Below the pieces are notes generated by a model that was not told where the DNA came from, searched no databases, and saw nothing but the letters and a program-made list of their open reading frames with translations. This document shows positions 33,256 to 44,065 of a stretch of DNA of 64,000 nucleotides, one piece after another; position 1 is the stretch's first letter; each line of letters starts with the position of its first letter. A program made the translations under genes and the position numbers. The DNA is from Portunus trituberculatus (Eukaryota; Arthropoda; Malacostraca; Decapoda; Portunidae): NCBI RefSeq assembly GCF_017591435.1, contig NC_059301.1:37533225-37597224 (forward strand), read 5' to 3'.

Positions 33256-33835
33256 CACATTTGTAAAAGGGGTTTATTGGCTAGCCTGAATGTTAAAGAC
33301 AGGTCTGTTCGTTGAGAACCTCAACTGCAGTAGAAACAGAATAACTGAGATGCGCTCATCCATCGTTAATAAGTTCACATGTCCCAGTTGCCAAGCTGGG
33401 TATATTGGAAGCACAACTCAAGCTTTCAAAGTTCGTGTGGACGAGCACAAGGGACAGTTGAGCAGAACGGGCCATAGAAGTCACAACCCCCCACATTCAG
33501 CTGTGAGAGATCACTCTGAGGTTTGTGGTGTCCCTCTTAAAACTGAACACTTTAAAATAATAGATAGTAGTAACAATTCAGATCTCAAAATACTGGAATC
33601 CTTACATATCAAAACTAATTCTTCACAACTGAATGATATGACTTTTGCTATTCCCTTTCATATTGTATAGATTTTTTGAACTTTTGTATTTTATGTATAA
33701 TTTTTTATTAATGTTTGTATTAGAATTTTAATGTATTTTATCTTATCACTTTTAGACCACTGATGATGATATACTGAGATGTTGAAACATCTGGATGTAA
33801 AGATGAAAAGAAAAAAATAGTTAAGAAAATAAAGA
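33256..33835 (+). mobile_element. Penelope-like element, 3' fragment
   Basis: It contains the C-terminal GIY-YIG endonuclease region and the 3' UTR of a Penelope-like retroelement. The reverse transcriptase is not present, so the copy is 5'-truncated. A short perfect hairpin, 'gatgttgaaacatc' near 33778-33791, lies before the A-rich end. Beyond it, 33836-34383 contains nothing I can assign. Confidence 0.72.
33290..33670 (+). pseudogene. GIY-YIG endonuclease domain of a Penelope-like element
   Basis: The frame reads 'MRSSIVNKFTCPSCQAGYIG' then 'STTQAFKVRVDEHKGQ' and, after a histidine-rich stretch, 'VRDHSEVCGVPLKTEHFKII'. The 'V-x-K-F-x-C-x2-C' zinc pair, the 'GYIGST' core, the following arginine and the conserved 'E' in 'ILESLHIK' are typical of Penelope-like GIY-YIG domains. 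This domain cleaves DNA to prime insertion. The expected GIY tyrosine is replaced (NKF, usually VYK). The frame is open to its natural-looking stop. Confidence 0.75.
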
Positions 33836-34383
33836 TGTTTGTGTCAATACTGGTTATTCTGTTTCTACTGAGCCTGAATGTTGTTAAATACAGCTTGTTT
33901 TGTGTCCATTCCTGGATGATTCATTTTGAGACATCTCCTAACACATCTGGATGCATCTTTTTCATTTTGCAAGCTGTAGTCCTCAGATTCTTCACAACCT
34001 CACTCTGCATGAGAGTATCATCCACTATGATTATTTTTCATGACCTTCAAAATGCTGATTTTCTTAAATGTATGGTGTCTGCAGGGGGTTGCAAGCTGTT
34101 GCAACCATTTTATAAATGGTGCTTTCATGCACCCTGTACATCTTGAAATTTCTTTTGTTTTTACATTTTCAATCTTCCATGCCAAATTTTTTAGCCTTTT
34201 TTCATTGCTGAGGTTGTCCGGATAAATGTTGATACTGTAATAGAAAAATGGGTACACTGGGAAGGGAAAGAGGAAACAGAGGGATAGATTGGACATGAGT
34301 ATTAATGAGAGAGAAGCAGCTCAGTTTGCCTAAAAGTCTAAGAGGGAACGACTTGAACAGTTCCCAGAACTAACTTAAATGTA

Positions 34384-35342
34384 CAGTACAAGTTTCCCTC
34401 ACTATTCAATGGTTCATTATTCAATATCTTGATTATCCAATCATTACCATTTCATCCACTTGTTCATTTTCTGTTGTTAGGGCTCACATATCTGAACATA
34501 ACTGATAACCAGAATGTAAACAAAAGTCCCACAATTGAAGTGCCACCTGTCCAAACTCATTCTTGCTAGCCTTTCAGTTGTGTTCAATCAGCCAGTGTTT
34601 GCATTTTGCTAAAATTCACATTCATTGTTGGGTATTAAGAGTGATACAAGCGTGATGTCTTCCAAGCAGGCGGCAACAGCTAGTGCTAATGAATTGAAGG
34701 TCAGAAGACCTAGGAAAAGCTTATCTATAGAGAAAAGCTTGAAATTGTGAAGCACCATGAGGAAAAGGATCGTGACAACTTTATCGCCAGAACTCTGCAG
34801 TTGTCCTCATGCACTATCTCTGTCATCAAAAAAGCAGCAAGCGAGAAAAAATCAGCTGAGACAGCTTCTACATTAATAACAAAGACTAACAAGGAAGAGG
34901 GAGCCAATAATGGAAAAACAGAGTGATTCTTAAGGTTGTGGATTGATGAGCAGACTCGCTGCCACATATCCCTTGCTACCTCCCTTGCGACAACAAAAGC
35001 CTTCTTGATTCATGTCAATGTGCAGAAGAACGACCTGTTCCATCCACTTCAGATGACTAGGAACATGTTTTTTTCTGGATTTTATTAAGACCAGCTACTG
35101 TAAGTATGAGTGGTATCTGTTAACTTAAATGAAAAAAATGTCTGAAAAATAATGAGCCTATAACACTACCTCTTTGGGTAGAGTGGAAAAGTGTTCGCTA
35201 TCTCTCAATACAAGCTAGGCTTAGGTTACTCTCCCCATTAAATTAAATCCTATTGAACCTTAAGTTCACTATCTGATTGTTCGTTATTTGATCTGGTTCT
35301 CAAGAATGTAAACCAATTGTAAAACAAGGGAAACTTTTATTG
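34384..35342 (+). mobile_element. pogo/Tigger-type element, family T7
   Basis: It begins CAGTACAAGTTTCCCTCACT. The right end on the minus strand begins CAATAAAAGTTTCCCTTG. TA flanks both ends (34382-34383 and 35343-35344). At 959 bp it is non-autonomous but holds the start of a transposase at 34654. It lies in the second DCAF17-like intron. Confidence 0.7.
34654..34926 (+). pseudogene. Tigger/jerky-type transposase N-terminus, frameshifted
   Basis: From the ATG at 34654 the frame reads 'MSSKQAATASANELKVRRPR' and 'KSLSIEK', then is shifted by one base near 34736. The continuation is 'LEIVKHHEEKDRDNFIARTL' and 'QLSSCTISVIKKA'. This is the CENP-B-type helix-turn-helix used by pogo/Tigger transposases to bind their ends. 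No catalytic domain follows. Confidence 0.6.
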
Positions 35343-35428
35343 TAATTCTCTGCTTAAATTATACAAAAATTTTAAGCTTTTGTGGATGAATGCATTTTTT
35401 TTTAATGTCTTCCAATTTAAGGACGGAA

Positions 35429-35528
35429 CAAGACTGTATATCTTCCAGTACACTTAGTAATGCTTACAAGTAATGTGAAAGACTGTACATATATCTTCCA
35501 GTACACTTAGCAATGCATACAAGTAAAG
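35429..35528 (+). repeat. ~50-bp imperfect tandem duplication
   Basis: 'atcttccagtacacttag' plus 'aatgc.tacaagtaa' occurs twice in a row (near 35439 and 35491). It is intronic. Otherwise 35345-35903 holds nothing recognisable. Confidence 0.7.
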
Positions 35529-35903
35529 TGGCATTGCTCTTCATGTGACCTTGACTTGTGAATCACACAGGCCTCATTTAGCTTTCCCAAGTAAAGTCAT
35601 CCATTCATGGTTTCTGGGATTGAGATGGCAACAGTGTGGATCGGTAGAGCCAACACTGAAGTACCGAGTCAATCTGGATTGCCATTTGTTTAGAAAATTA
35701 CTTTCATTTTGTATAACATCATGTTAATTGATTTTTGTATTGATATATTTTGGATATGAAATGGATTAATGGCATTCCCATTATTTTTCATAGGAAAACA
35801 TTTCTGGGTTATGAGTTTTCAGGTTTTAAGTTACCTTGTGGAACAAATTAAACTTGTAACCAGAGTTACCACTATATTTACAAATACAAAAACTTTGTTG
35901 CAG

Positions 35904-36074
35904 GACTGTGTTACTGCTCAGAGTAAGGTGAATGAGGTGTTGGAGACCAGGCCAGTGAACAAGGTGAGGCAGGCACCCAAACTGCTGTTTTCCACCTATG
36001 CTCACTTGGATATCCTTGGCCTAGGAGGATGTCCTTGGACCTATATCAGAGCTTTGTCTGATTCAGTAGTGGAG
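35904..36074 (+). CDS. DCAF17: host gene exon C, DCAF17-like
   Basis: The acceptor 'aactttgttgcag' ends at 35903 and the donor GTAGGC begins at 36075. The exon is 57 complete codons in phase 0, matching the phase-0 end of exon B. It encodes 'DCVTAQSKVNEVLETRPVNK', then 'APKLLFSTYAHLDILGLGGC', then 'PWTYIRALSDSVVE'. Vertebrate DCAF17, as remembered, has here 'PPLLFEV', a short strand, then 'GGHPWHYI', so the 'LLF...GG-x-PW-x-YI' signature is shared. It is separated from exon B by 21.7 kb of mobile elements. No further exon is recognised to the right; the C-terminal half presumably lies beyond the window. Confidence 0.75.
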
Positions 36075-36236
36075 GTAGGCATATGAATGGCTTTTGTAAT
36101 ATTGTTCATCCTATTTTTCTACTTCATCCACTGTCTATATATTTATGTTCATCTTTATGTTACTATGTTTCTCATATTTTCATCTATTATTTGGAACAGT
36201 AAGGTTCTGAATGCATTACTCTTAAAAAGTACAGAA

Positions 36237-36430
36237 CAGTGGTTCCTAAACTTTTCATGAGCAAGTACCACTTGGTTTCACAGTTTCTGCATACCACCTG
36301 ATTCCAGAAAAACTCAATTCCACCAAATATCAATTTATTTAAAAGTAGGATACAAATTAACTAACAACAAGGAACAGAACTCAATTTAAGGCAAGGGATG
36401 CATTTTCTTTCTTCATCAGTTGATCAATGC
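36237..36430 (+). repeat. hAT-like terminal fragment
   Basis: It begins CAGTGGTTCCTAAACTTTTC and continues with 'gtaccacttgg', resembling the inverse of the segment at 230-318. No transposase is seen. The right boundary is arbitrary. Confidence 0.45.
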
Positions 36431-36559
36431 CAGATTATCTTGTGTAAGACAATAATATTTTTACTGAAAATGAATTAATTTAATCTAACTAAAAGTCACA
36501 TATGATACTGAAAGTGCTCATGTACTGCCTTAAGAGAAAGTAAATACCCAAATGTAATT

Positions 36560-36640
36560 TATCATATTTGATGGGTCATAAGATACACCTTTTTCTCCAA
36601 AAAAAGTTTCAGGAAATGACCCTGTATCCTATGAGGTCAA
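36560..36640 (+). repeat. decayed T2-type terminal repeat
   Basis: 'catatttgatgggtcataag' followed by 'atacacctttttctcc' resembles the diverged left end of the POGK-like element at 1336. No partner end is found nearby. Confidence 0.45.
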
Positions 36641-36734
36641 GTTTCAGTATTGAGACAGTGGTCAGTGGCAACAGAGGCTTAAAAATCAAACTCTACACAT
36701 CTTCACTGATGTAAACAGAATAATGATAGGATTA

Positions 36735-37956
36735 ATTGATTGATTGATACATTTATTGTTGCATTAATAATGAAATACAACAAAGGAGGAGGATGGACCT
36801 TGCCACCCACCCCCCAGGCAAAGACTTAAGGTTAAAGTATCAAAAATGTATAAATAGACAGTATACATAGCAAGAATACAAGTACTTAAATGAATAAATA
36901 CAGATAATGCACACCTTATTGTATAAACATCCTACAGTCTGGGAGCAAACTGAGGATATTCCTTGAGTATATCCCTGAGAGTGGTTTAGTCTAGATGGTC
37001 AATGACGCTATACAAGTCATGTTGACCTTGTGTCCCAAATTTAGCAATGAGAGGACATTCCATGATATAGTGACACAGAGTGTGTCCCCTTGGTGCAGCA
37101 CACTGCACACAGCACACACCAGTAGAAACACTGACTTCCCAAAAGTATTTGTAGCCTAATCTTAGCCTCATTGCCACCCTATCGTGTGATGCAGTGTGTC
37201 TCCCATAATTGTAAGCACAGCTCTAGGAGACACGTGCATAGTGAAGACATGTGCCACTGCCTCTAAGGCAACAAAGCTCCAACTGATCACTACTGCTACT
37301 ATGTACAAAGTCCTTAATGCTACTCTTAACATAACCCAGAGTGTACTCGGTGCCAGGGTCCACTTTGTCATCTTAGATGCCACACTGAACAAAGCAGTCT
37401 GCTTTTTCATTTAGCAGGATACCCACATGAGAGGGTATCCAGGTGAAATGGATCGTGGCACCAGCACCTTCTAGGGCATGCATGAGATCAAGACACTTAT
37501 TAACTAGATCACAGTCCATGGGGAGGTGGATTGAAGAGGATACAAAGCAGCCTGACTGTCAACAAAGAAATAAACAATCTTATGGAGAGGCGCCACAATA
37601 CGGAACGCCTCCAGAACAGCATACAGTTCTACCCTGGTGGAAGACATGTGCACAGGGAGCCGCCTGGAAACCTCAGTGTCAGTGTAGTGACAGGCAGAGA
37701 TGTAGTCGCAGATGAACAGCCCACATCCAGACCTGCTGCCATTGACTGACCCATCATAATAAACATGAATAGCCTGGAGATGGGGGTACTTGGACAATTT
37801 AGTCATGAACATGTCTTGCAACACATGAGGGAGCCAGTCCCTCTTGGGCTGATGCAGAGAGTGAATATCAACACTGACACGGTGAGGATTCCAGGTGGGT
37901 TGGAGCAGTGACATAATAATGATAATACAGGCCTCGGCCACGTCTACACATGTCAG
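36735..37956 (-). mobile_element. LINE-C 3' part with RNase H
   Basis: Minus-strand frames encode an RNase H domain (37504-37941), a spacer (37168-37410) and a Cys/His tail (36986-37177: 'CCVQCAAPRGHTLCHYIMEC'). The 3' end near 36735 has 'gattgattgat' units. A LINE with a C-terminal RNase H and a terminal CCHC-like motif points to the I/R1/LOA/Tad-type groups. The upstream thumb region continues at 41660-42260, beyond a nested Tigger-type insertion at TA 37957-37958. Confidence 0.72.
37504..37941 (-). pseudogene. LINE-C RNase H domain
   Basis: 145-residue frame with 'IHVYYDGSVNGSRSGCGLFI' (first catalytic Asp in YDGS), 'SSTRVELYAVLEAFRIV' (catalytic Glu) and 'VYFFVDSQAALYPLQS' (second Asp, DSQAAL). 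The final catalytic Asp region is lost where the frame stops after 'TSPWTVI'. In LINEs this domain removes RNA from the RNA-DNA hybrid after target-primed synthesis. Confidence 0.8.
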
Positions 37957-38308
37957 TAGAGTAAGTCCTCATTATACGGTACATATGGGATCCTGGAAAC
38001 CTTATCGCAAATCAAAGTTACCATATACCGAACCCATTATAACATGTAATAATAGGGAATGCGTTCCAACACGTCAAAAATCACCCCTACAGAAATGAAA
38101 ATACATGAAAATAGTCATAAAAAAAAAAAATGTAAATTACTGCACCAAAAAAAAAAATAAAAATGTTTCTATTTACCTTTCGCTCGCCATGTAAATTACT
38201 ACTGCACAAAAAAAATTACAGAAAATGTTTCTATTTACCTTTCACTCGCCATGTATTCTATCAGATAATGTCCCTCCTGAGGCTAAGGGACAGTAGGGAT
38301 TTCAGCCC

Positions 38309-39170
38309 TTATTCATCTTCGGCTGAGTGGGCAGATGAGGATAAGACGTCGTTGTCTGCTCTGTCGGAAGCATATGTGGAAGGGCCAGCTATAGCAGGGT
38401 CAGCATGTTTCAATGGTATAAAGAAAGAGGATATGGAGGAAGGGCCAGCTGTAGAACTGTCGGCAGCAGATGTAGAAGGGCCAGCTGTAGCAGGGTCAGC
38501 AGGTGTGACAGGGACAGCATGTCTGACTGGCTTGAAGAATGAGTAGATGGAGGACTGTTTGTTTTTTCTTGTATTTTCATCATAGATTTCTTGATAAACC
38601 TTGACACTTTTCTCTACGTCATGAGCCACTTTGCTACTCCTGGCAGAATTTGGGTCACGTTCCTTCAGGGTTTCCAGAGCTCTTTCGATACCACCGAGAC
38701 ATTCTCTAAGAGTTTTGATGTCCAAGCCACGCACAGGTTCTTTTTCCTCGTCTCCTTCTTTTTCTGCCTCCTGTGATACCTTGTCTAGCTTTATAAGTTC
38801 ATCATTTGAGAGAGGTTCAGCATGGCTTTCCAAAAGATCTTGAACATCATCATCATCAACTTTATTGAAGCCACCCCTATGGCACAGATTTACTATGTCA
38901 TTTCTGATCGCACCGATGTCATCTTCAGTGAAGCCTGGGAAGTCATGTGCACATTCTGGCCATACTTTATTCCTCACCAAGTTCATGGCAGATGTCTTCA
39001 CTTCGTCTCAAGATGATTTGATGTCATCTAAGGCGTGCTTGATGTTATATGACTTCCACCATTCTCTGATAGTGGGCTTGCCAGGCCCATCTGTGCCCTT
39101 TATCAGTTGCTGCATGGTTTGCCGCTGGTAGTAGGCTTTAAATGTTTGCCATAATTATTATGAATATATT
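38309..39170 (-). pseudogene. Tigger-type transposase C-terminal region
   Basis: Minus strand from 39170: 'TIREWWKSYNIKHALDDIKS', then a stop near 39003, then the 230-residue open frame 'MKTSAMNLVRNKVWPECAHD' ... 'DDVQDLLESHAEPLSNDELI' ... 'SSIYSFFKP', ending in an Ala/Ser/Pro-rich repeat ('ADPATAGPSTSAADSSTAGP'). The 'I-x-x-x-W-x-x-W-P-E', 'ESH-x-E-x-L-x-x-x-E-L' and 'SFFKP' patterns are typical of the region after the DDE domain in Tigger/TIGD proteins. The DDE triad is missing, so it cannot transpose by itself. Confidence 0.72.
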
Positions 39171-39461
39171 TTTGCTTACAATAGACCCTTTAATATTTCA
39201 TTTATTCATCTAATTAGTAATGCATGTAAGTAATATGTAATGCAGTTAAAAAAAAAAAAGGGTGGGAGGGGAAGAGATTGCAGGCTCCAAGGATGATCAT
39301 GTTAAAGTCAGTACAAGTAATTCTTGATTTATGCGATAGATGCGTCCTAAGAGGCATCGCGTATATCAAAATTCGCGTTAAATAAACTTGTAATTCTCAT
39401 AAGAAACAATTGATAATAGGGGGGATGCAGAATGTGGTCCAAAAAAAAATTGTACAAGATA

Positions 39462-40514
39462 CAGGCAACCCCCGTTTAACGAAGGTTCAAACAACAAAAT
39501 TTCGCTATAACGAAGGTTTCATTTTAATACCATCTGCTCGGTTAACGAACACCAAACTCGCTTTAACGAAGTTTTATCCAGGTAATATTTTTCCAAATTT
39601 GAAAGCCCCGCTGTATCATGCAAGCTGACAGGCTTTTCAATACATCAGGAGCTGCTGGTACTAAGGCCTGCCTCAGGAGAAATCCTGAGACACCTGTAGA
39701 ATAAAGATCAAGATCAAGCCTCTCGTAGACAACACAGGCTCTGCCGATACAAAGGCCTGACTCAGAAGAAATTCTGTGTCACCTGTAGCATCAAGATCAA
39801 GATCAAGATCACACGCACCAATCACTGCCTAGTCAAAACATAACAGCGCCACCAGCAGCTCATCTTCCTTAGTTCAACTTACCACCAAAACACCCTGCAA
39901 TGTGGCCTAACGTTCCTAAGAAGACCAGGAAGTGTCTTACTCTCGAAGTGAAGCTGGGTATTATTCACAGACAAGAGAGAGGCCAGAAAACTAATAACAT
40001 TGCTACTCACCATGGCTTGACTCCATCTACTGTCTACTATTTTCAAGTCAAGATACTCTATTAAGAAGGCTAGTGAGACCTCATCTTCCTTGCAAGCTAA
40101 AAGAACCACCAGAACTTGTGACTCTACAATGGATAAAATGGATAGCCTTGTGGAAATGTGGTACATAAGTTTTGTATGCAGTACCATGATGCGCACTTTG
40201 TTTACATTCCACAGGTTGCCGGTTAGTGTATTTCCCGTTTCACTCTCCCTCCCTTCATAAAGTTAAGATCATCAACATTATAAAGTTACGTACATACATA
40301 CATTAGTGTACATTATAATGATTTAAATTAAACTACCTAAATGTTTAACTTCATAATTTTTACTTTCATTAAACCTTTTACTGTACTATGATGCACTCTC
40401 ACTTTGCTTACTCTCAATGGAAGTTCAAATCAGGGGTTATACTTGTTATAATCGGTTCGCTTAACGAAGTGTTTTTTTAGGAACGTAACCCCTTCGTTAA
40501 ACGGGGGTTGCCTG
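39462..40514 (+). mobile_element. Tigger-like T1 copy 3, 1053 bp
   Basis: It begins CAGGCAACCCCCGTTTAACG and ends with a near-perfect inverted complement ('cgttaaacgggggttgcctg'), flanked by TA at 39460-39461 and 40515-40516. It is the cleanest copy of the family, with one copy of the 3' unit that is tandemly amplified in copy 2. A decayed HTH ORF (39890-40090: 'KKTRKCLTLEVKLGIIHRQE'-like) is readable. It is nested in T6. Confidence 0.8.
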
Positions 40515-40525
40515 TACTCTATTTA

Positions 40526-40939
40526 TTTGGCTAAATTAACATGTTTTTATTATTTACCATTCTAAATATTAGAAGTGTATCTAAAGTAAAGGGAAAAGCA
40601 AGAAATAATAAGAGAAAGCAAAAAATGATAAGAGAGAAAACAACAAAACAATACGTATACAAAACACTCACTGCGTCACTGCCTTCACCACTCACACCAC
40701 AGTCAGTCACCATCTCCCTCGAAGCTTTTCCATTTGGCTAAATTAACATGTTTTTATTATTTACCATTCTAAATACTAGAAGTGTATTTAAAGTAAAGGA
40801 AAAACCAAGAAATAATAAGAAAAAGCAAAAAATATTAAGAGAAAACAACAAAACAAAGAATATGTAAACACAACACTCACTGCGTCACTGCCTTCACCAC
40901 TCACACCACAGTCAGTCACTGTCTCCCTCTAAGCTTTTC
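40526..40939 (+). repeat. 207-bp tandem duplication inside T6
   Basis: 'tttggctaaattaacatg' recurs at 40526 and 40733. Both units contain 'cactcactgcgtcactgcct' and end 'aagcttttcca'. Units differ by scattered substitutions and a few small indels. Confidence 0.8.
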
Positions 40940-41659
40940 CACTTTATCAAAAATCCATTTATCAAAAGTAACCCCACAGTATAAAAGTAAACACTAGTAA
41001 AAAAATAAACGCAGGACACCTATGTCTTAATTCACCCCTCACAAGCAGACGCCGTTGCTGTCCACCTCCTAGTCAAGGTTGTCATCATCCATCTGCTTTT
41101 CCTCTGCTTCCTCCACTTCTACGTAATCGTCCACATCCTCTCTTAGTACTACATCTTCCACTGGTGTTTTCTTGAAAAACTGCAGCATAATGGTCTGGCA
41201 CTTTTTCTTGGAAAATTCTTTTTGCATCACTGTGTAGCAGAAGAGTGCATCCATGGCAGCGGAGCTCCCACCTATCGGCTAGTTGCGGAACTCTCTGGCG
41301 CGCAACTTAAAATTGCGTCTGGCGATCAGTTTGAAAATACAGTTGGGCCAAATCACGTATAAGCAAACCGATTGCGTAAATTCAATTAATTATAATATTT
41401 TTCGGTCGCTTATTAACAAAAACGCATAAATTAAACATGCGTATATCAAGAGTTACTTATACTGTGAGTGGCGGAGAGGTGTGGCGTGGATGACGTCATC
41501 ACCCCTGCTCTCCCACACTGGGCCCTCTCGGATGATATAAGCGGATACCGTATCTGTGAATTTTTCTTACCATGTATCGAGTCAAGGGTGGAAATTTCCA
41601 AATTCCGTAACTGTGACTTTACCGGATAAAGAACTATCGTATAACGAGGACTTACTGTA

Positions 41660-42260
41660 CTCCCAAGATCTTCCTGAGGTATGGTGTTGTAGGAGTCCAA
41701 GGATCATGATACAGGGGGGTCATTGATTCAATTAGAGAGTCAGAGGTCATGCATTGCATCTGACCAACTGTGCGTCAAGTAATTTCTTGAATCCTACACA
41801 TAATACTCGGCAGGAATAGTTTTGCTCTAAGGACTTCAATCCATGCAGTCTTGGGGCATCCCAAGATTATCCGCATGGCTTCATTCTGAACAAGCTCCAG
41901 GGGACGGAGTTGGGTGGCACTAAACTGTATTAAAACAGGGATGGCATAATCAATGAGGGACCGTATGACAGATATATAGAACTTTCTTAGGACTGGAATG
42001 CCAGCCCCCAGGACCCTGTTTGCTAGCAGCCGAAGAGGTGCTAGCTGTGGCAGACACAGGTCCCGAACATAGTGGACGGCTTAAAGAGATTTCCTGAAGC
42101 TCATCTGAACACCCTGGTACTTGTGTGTATGAATTCTAGGGATGGGAACATTATTTACATTGAGCAGTCAAGAGACCTTCCCTTTAGCTTGAAATTTTGT
42201 TTTACATTCATTAATCACTAGTCCCATTTGGACACACAATGCTGTTAGTGTATTGTATGA
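41660..42260 (-). mobile_element. LINE-C upstream part (RT thumb region)
   Basis: Read on the minus strand, shifted frames give 'LELVQNEAMRIILGCPKTAW'-like sequence (near 41850-41900), preceded by 'FYISVIRSLIDYAIPVLIQF' (near 41940-42000). These are characteristic of the region between reverse transcriptase and RNase H in LINEs with an RNase H. It joins 37956 when the T5 element is removed. From 42261 to 42389 nothing is assigned. Confidence 0.65.
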
Positions 42261-42389
42261 ACCCCAAAAGAAATGTGATCAATGTTGGTGATCTTGATCT
42301 TGACACAGGCAAGCTTCACTGTTCTTAAGTGTTATACCATTACTCCTTGAGATAAGACACATTTTCATAGAATTAAAATTGCATCTATC

Positions 42390-43426
42390 TGTACTGAACC
42401 TTCGTGAGGCTCAGTCTCTTGTACTGGGTCTAAGTGAGGCTTAGGCCTAGTAAGAAAAGAAAAGAAAGATGTAATGAATCCAAGTGGGAGGGATGAACAC
42501 GCAAAACATAAAAAAAATAGACACTTTAATTCACCAACGACCCATCACAGTCATGTAACTTCCTATCTATCCTACCTATATTATGGGAGGTCTATGGGGT
42601 GGGAACCGTGGGTAACTCAGCTGTAGGCGAGGAGGCGTGAGGGTGCATGTGGTGGCGGCCCGTTCCTCGCAGCGTCCTGCTTCTCTCTCTCTCTCTCTCT
42701 GTCTCTCTGCCGAGTTTGGCCTGCTGTGGTGGAAGTGGCAGAGGATTCCACAGGGGTGGTGCTGTAACCATAAGAATTATCTCATGAGTTGTTCTTGTCA
42801 GACCACGTGGTGTATTGCAGCTCCTCCTGGAGATGGTTGGAGAGCGTACCTCGAGACGAGAGCGGGTGATGGTCTGGGACGACGCCACCACGCTCCTCAC
42901 CTTATAAGGTGGCGGCCATGATAACTGCGCACGCAGCCATACGTCATCCCTCTTCTCCCCCTACAGGGACTCTCTATATAAGAATTCCTAGCTACATCTA
43001 TGAAGAGAAGATGAGGATTTGGACTAAATAAATACCCTAATATTGGGTAATAATCCCAATCCAGTACTGCTACTCGGTACATGGCTTTTTCCTCAGGGAA
43101 AACAAATCCTTGTCTTCTCTTTTACAAAAAAAAAGTAACACACATAACAATCCACGTAATCGCGATGCACCAACGTAAGCACACATAACCATTTAGAGCT
43201 CTTTCGCCTATTTACAGTGTCCAGGGTATCTGTGGTATGACTGACCTCTGTTTCAACATTTCACACTTTACAACTTTTCCACTTAGTGCGAGATCTTGAC
43301 GTCTCTACCGGTCCGGCAGGACCTGACCTCCCAGTTGGTGTTGCGACTCCCACTTCCCATCAATCCAGGCGTACAAGGGCGGAGTAGAGAGGCCGACGTA
43401 GTCCTCTCCAAGGCCTTATTCTGTGG
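42390..43426 (-). repeat. G1 3' LTR region (left copy), upstream edge uncertain
   Basis: The first 235 bp match the right copy. It continues with a CT-rich stretch, a TATA-like 'ctctatataag' on the plus strand and GC-rich sequence until G2 begins. I cannot fix the internal LTR boundary because the right copy is truncated. Confidence 0.6.
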
Positions 43427-44065
43427 TGTTACGGCCCGCCCGTAACATACATTACTACCATCACCTCCTCCGCTTGTTACCTCGTTCGCCACCTCTCCGC
43501 CTCCCCTTCCCCGTCACCGTCTCGTGAACCTTCCACGCCACCGTTTCATGAACCCTCCACGTCACCATTTCATGAAGCCCCGCTACTGTCCCGAAGTTGG
43601 ATTCACGCGGCCCTTTCGACTCAACCGAAAGTGTTGAGCCAGCTCTTAGCTTTCTGGAATGGAAGTTGAGATCCAAGACCTCTTGGGTCTACCGTGGGAT
43701 CAACCATCACCCAGCATTTCACCACTGCGACACCGCATAAGTATCACTTCCCCTTGTCCGTGCTTTCCACATTGCCTCTATATAGGATTAGGATTATTGT
43801 TAGGTATTAAGTTGGGTTCTTTATTGTTGTATTTATTACTGTGTTATATGTATATGTGTATGTCATTTTCCTGTGTTTCATTTTATGTGTTTCATGTTTC
43901 ATGTTATATCTATGTGTGTCAATATCATTATGGGTTATTAAATTAGCTTTTTAAAGTGCCCCCTTTGCATTTCCTCACCAGTTGAACCTGCAGTTTTTTT
44001 TTTTATTGTTATTGTTCACCGGCTCCCCGATGCCAATCTTACCAGTTTAACCGGTGAACGTAACA
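43427..44065 (+). repeat. G2 5' LTR
   Basis: Begins TGTTACGGCCCGCCCGTAAC and ends 'ccggtgaacgtaaca' (TG...CA rule). It contains a 'tctatataggatta' TATA-like element near 43773. Directly repeated motifs 'cgccaccgtttcatgaac' and 'cgtcaccatttcatgaag' lie in its first third. Confidence 0.9.

Larger units (their letters stand above)
39314..41459 (-). mobile_element. Tigger-like element, family T6
   Basis: Left end CAAGTAATTCTTGATTTATG; right end on the minus strand TAAGTAACTCTTGATATACG. TA flanks at 39312-39313 and 41460-41461. It sits inside T5 and itself contains T1 copy 3 (39462-40514). Minus ORF 41069-41254 ('KKKCQTIMLQFFKKTPVEDV' then an acidic tail) resembles the extreme C-terminus of a Tigger transposase. 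The rest is non-coding with a 207-bp duplication. Confidence 0.68.
37959..41657 (-). mobile_element. Tigger-like element, family T5, carrying nested elements
   Basis: The left end begins GAGTAAGTCCTCATTATACG. The right end on the minus strand begins CAGTAAGTCCTCGTTATACG. TA flanks at 37957-37958 and 41658-41659; removing it rejoins LINE-C sequence. It keeps the C-terminal part of a transposase on the minus strand. A second TIR element (39314-41459) is inserted in it, removing the link to the transposase N-terminus. Confidence 0.78.

Noticed and set aside
33725..33835. Hammerhead ribozyme in the Penelope-like 3' end
   Set aside because: A 'ctgatga' and a 'gaaa' occur in order, but the intervening bases do not form a clear stem II. 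The visible structure is just a 5-6 bp hairpin.
34018..34296. Possible mariner-like transposase on the minus strand
   Set aside because: A few words looked suggestive in different frames, but no continuous motif, terminal repeats or catalytic residues could be found.
37441..37749. Plus-strand ORFs across the LINE-C RNase H
   Set aside because: They are shadows of the minus-strand RNase H, which has the YDGS, E and DSQAAL motifs.
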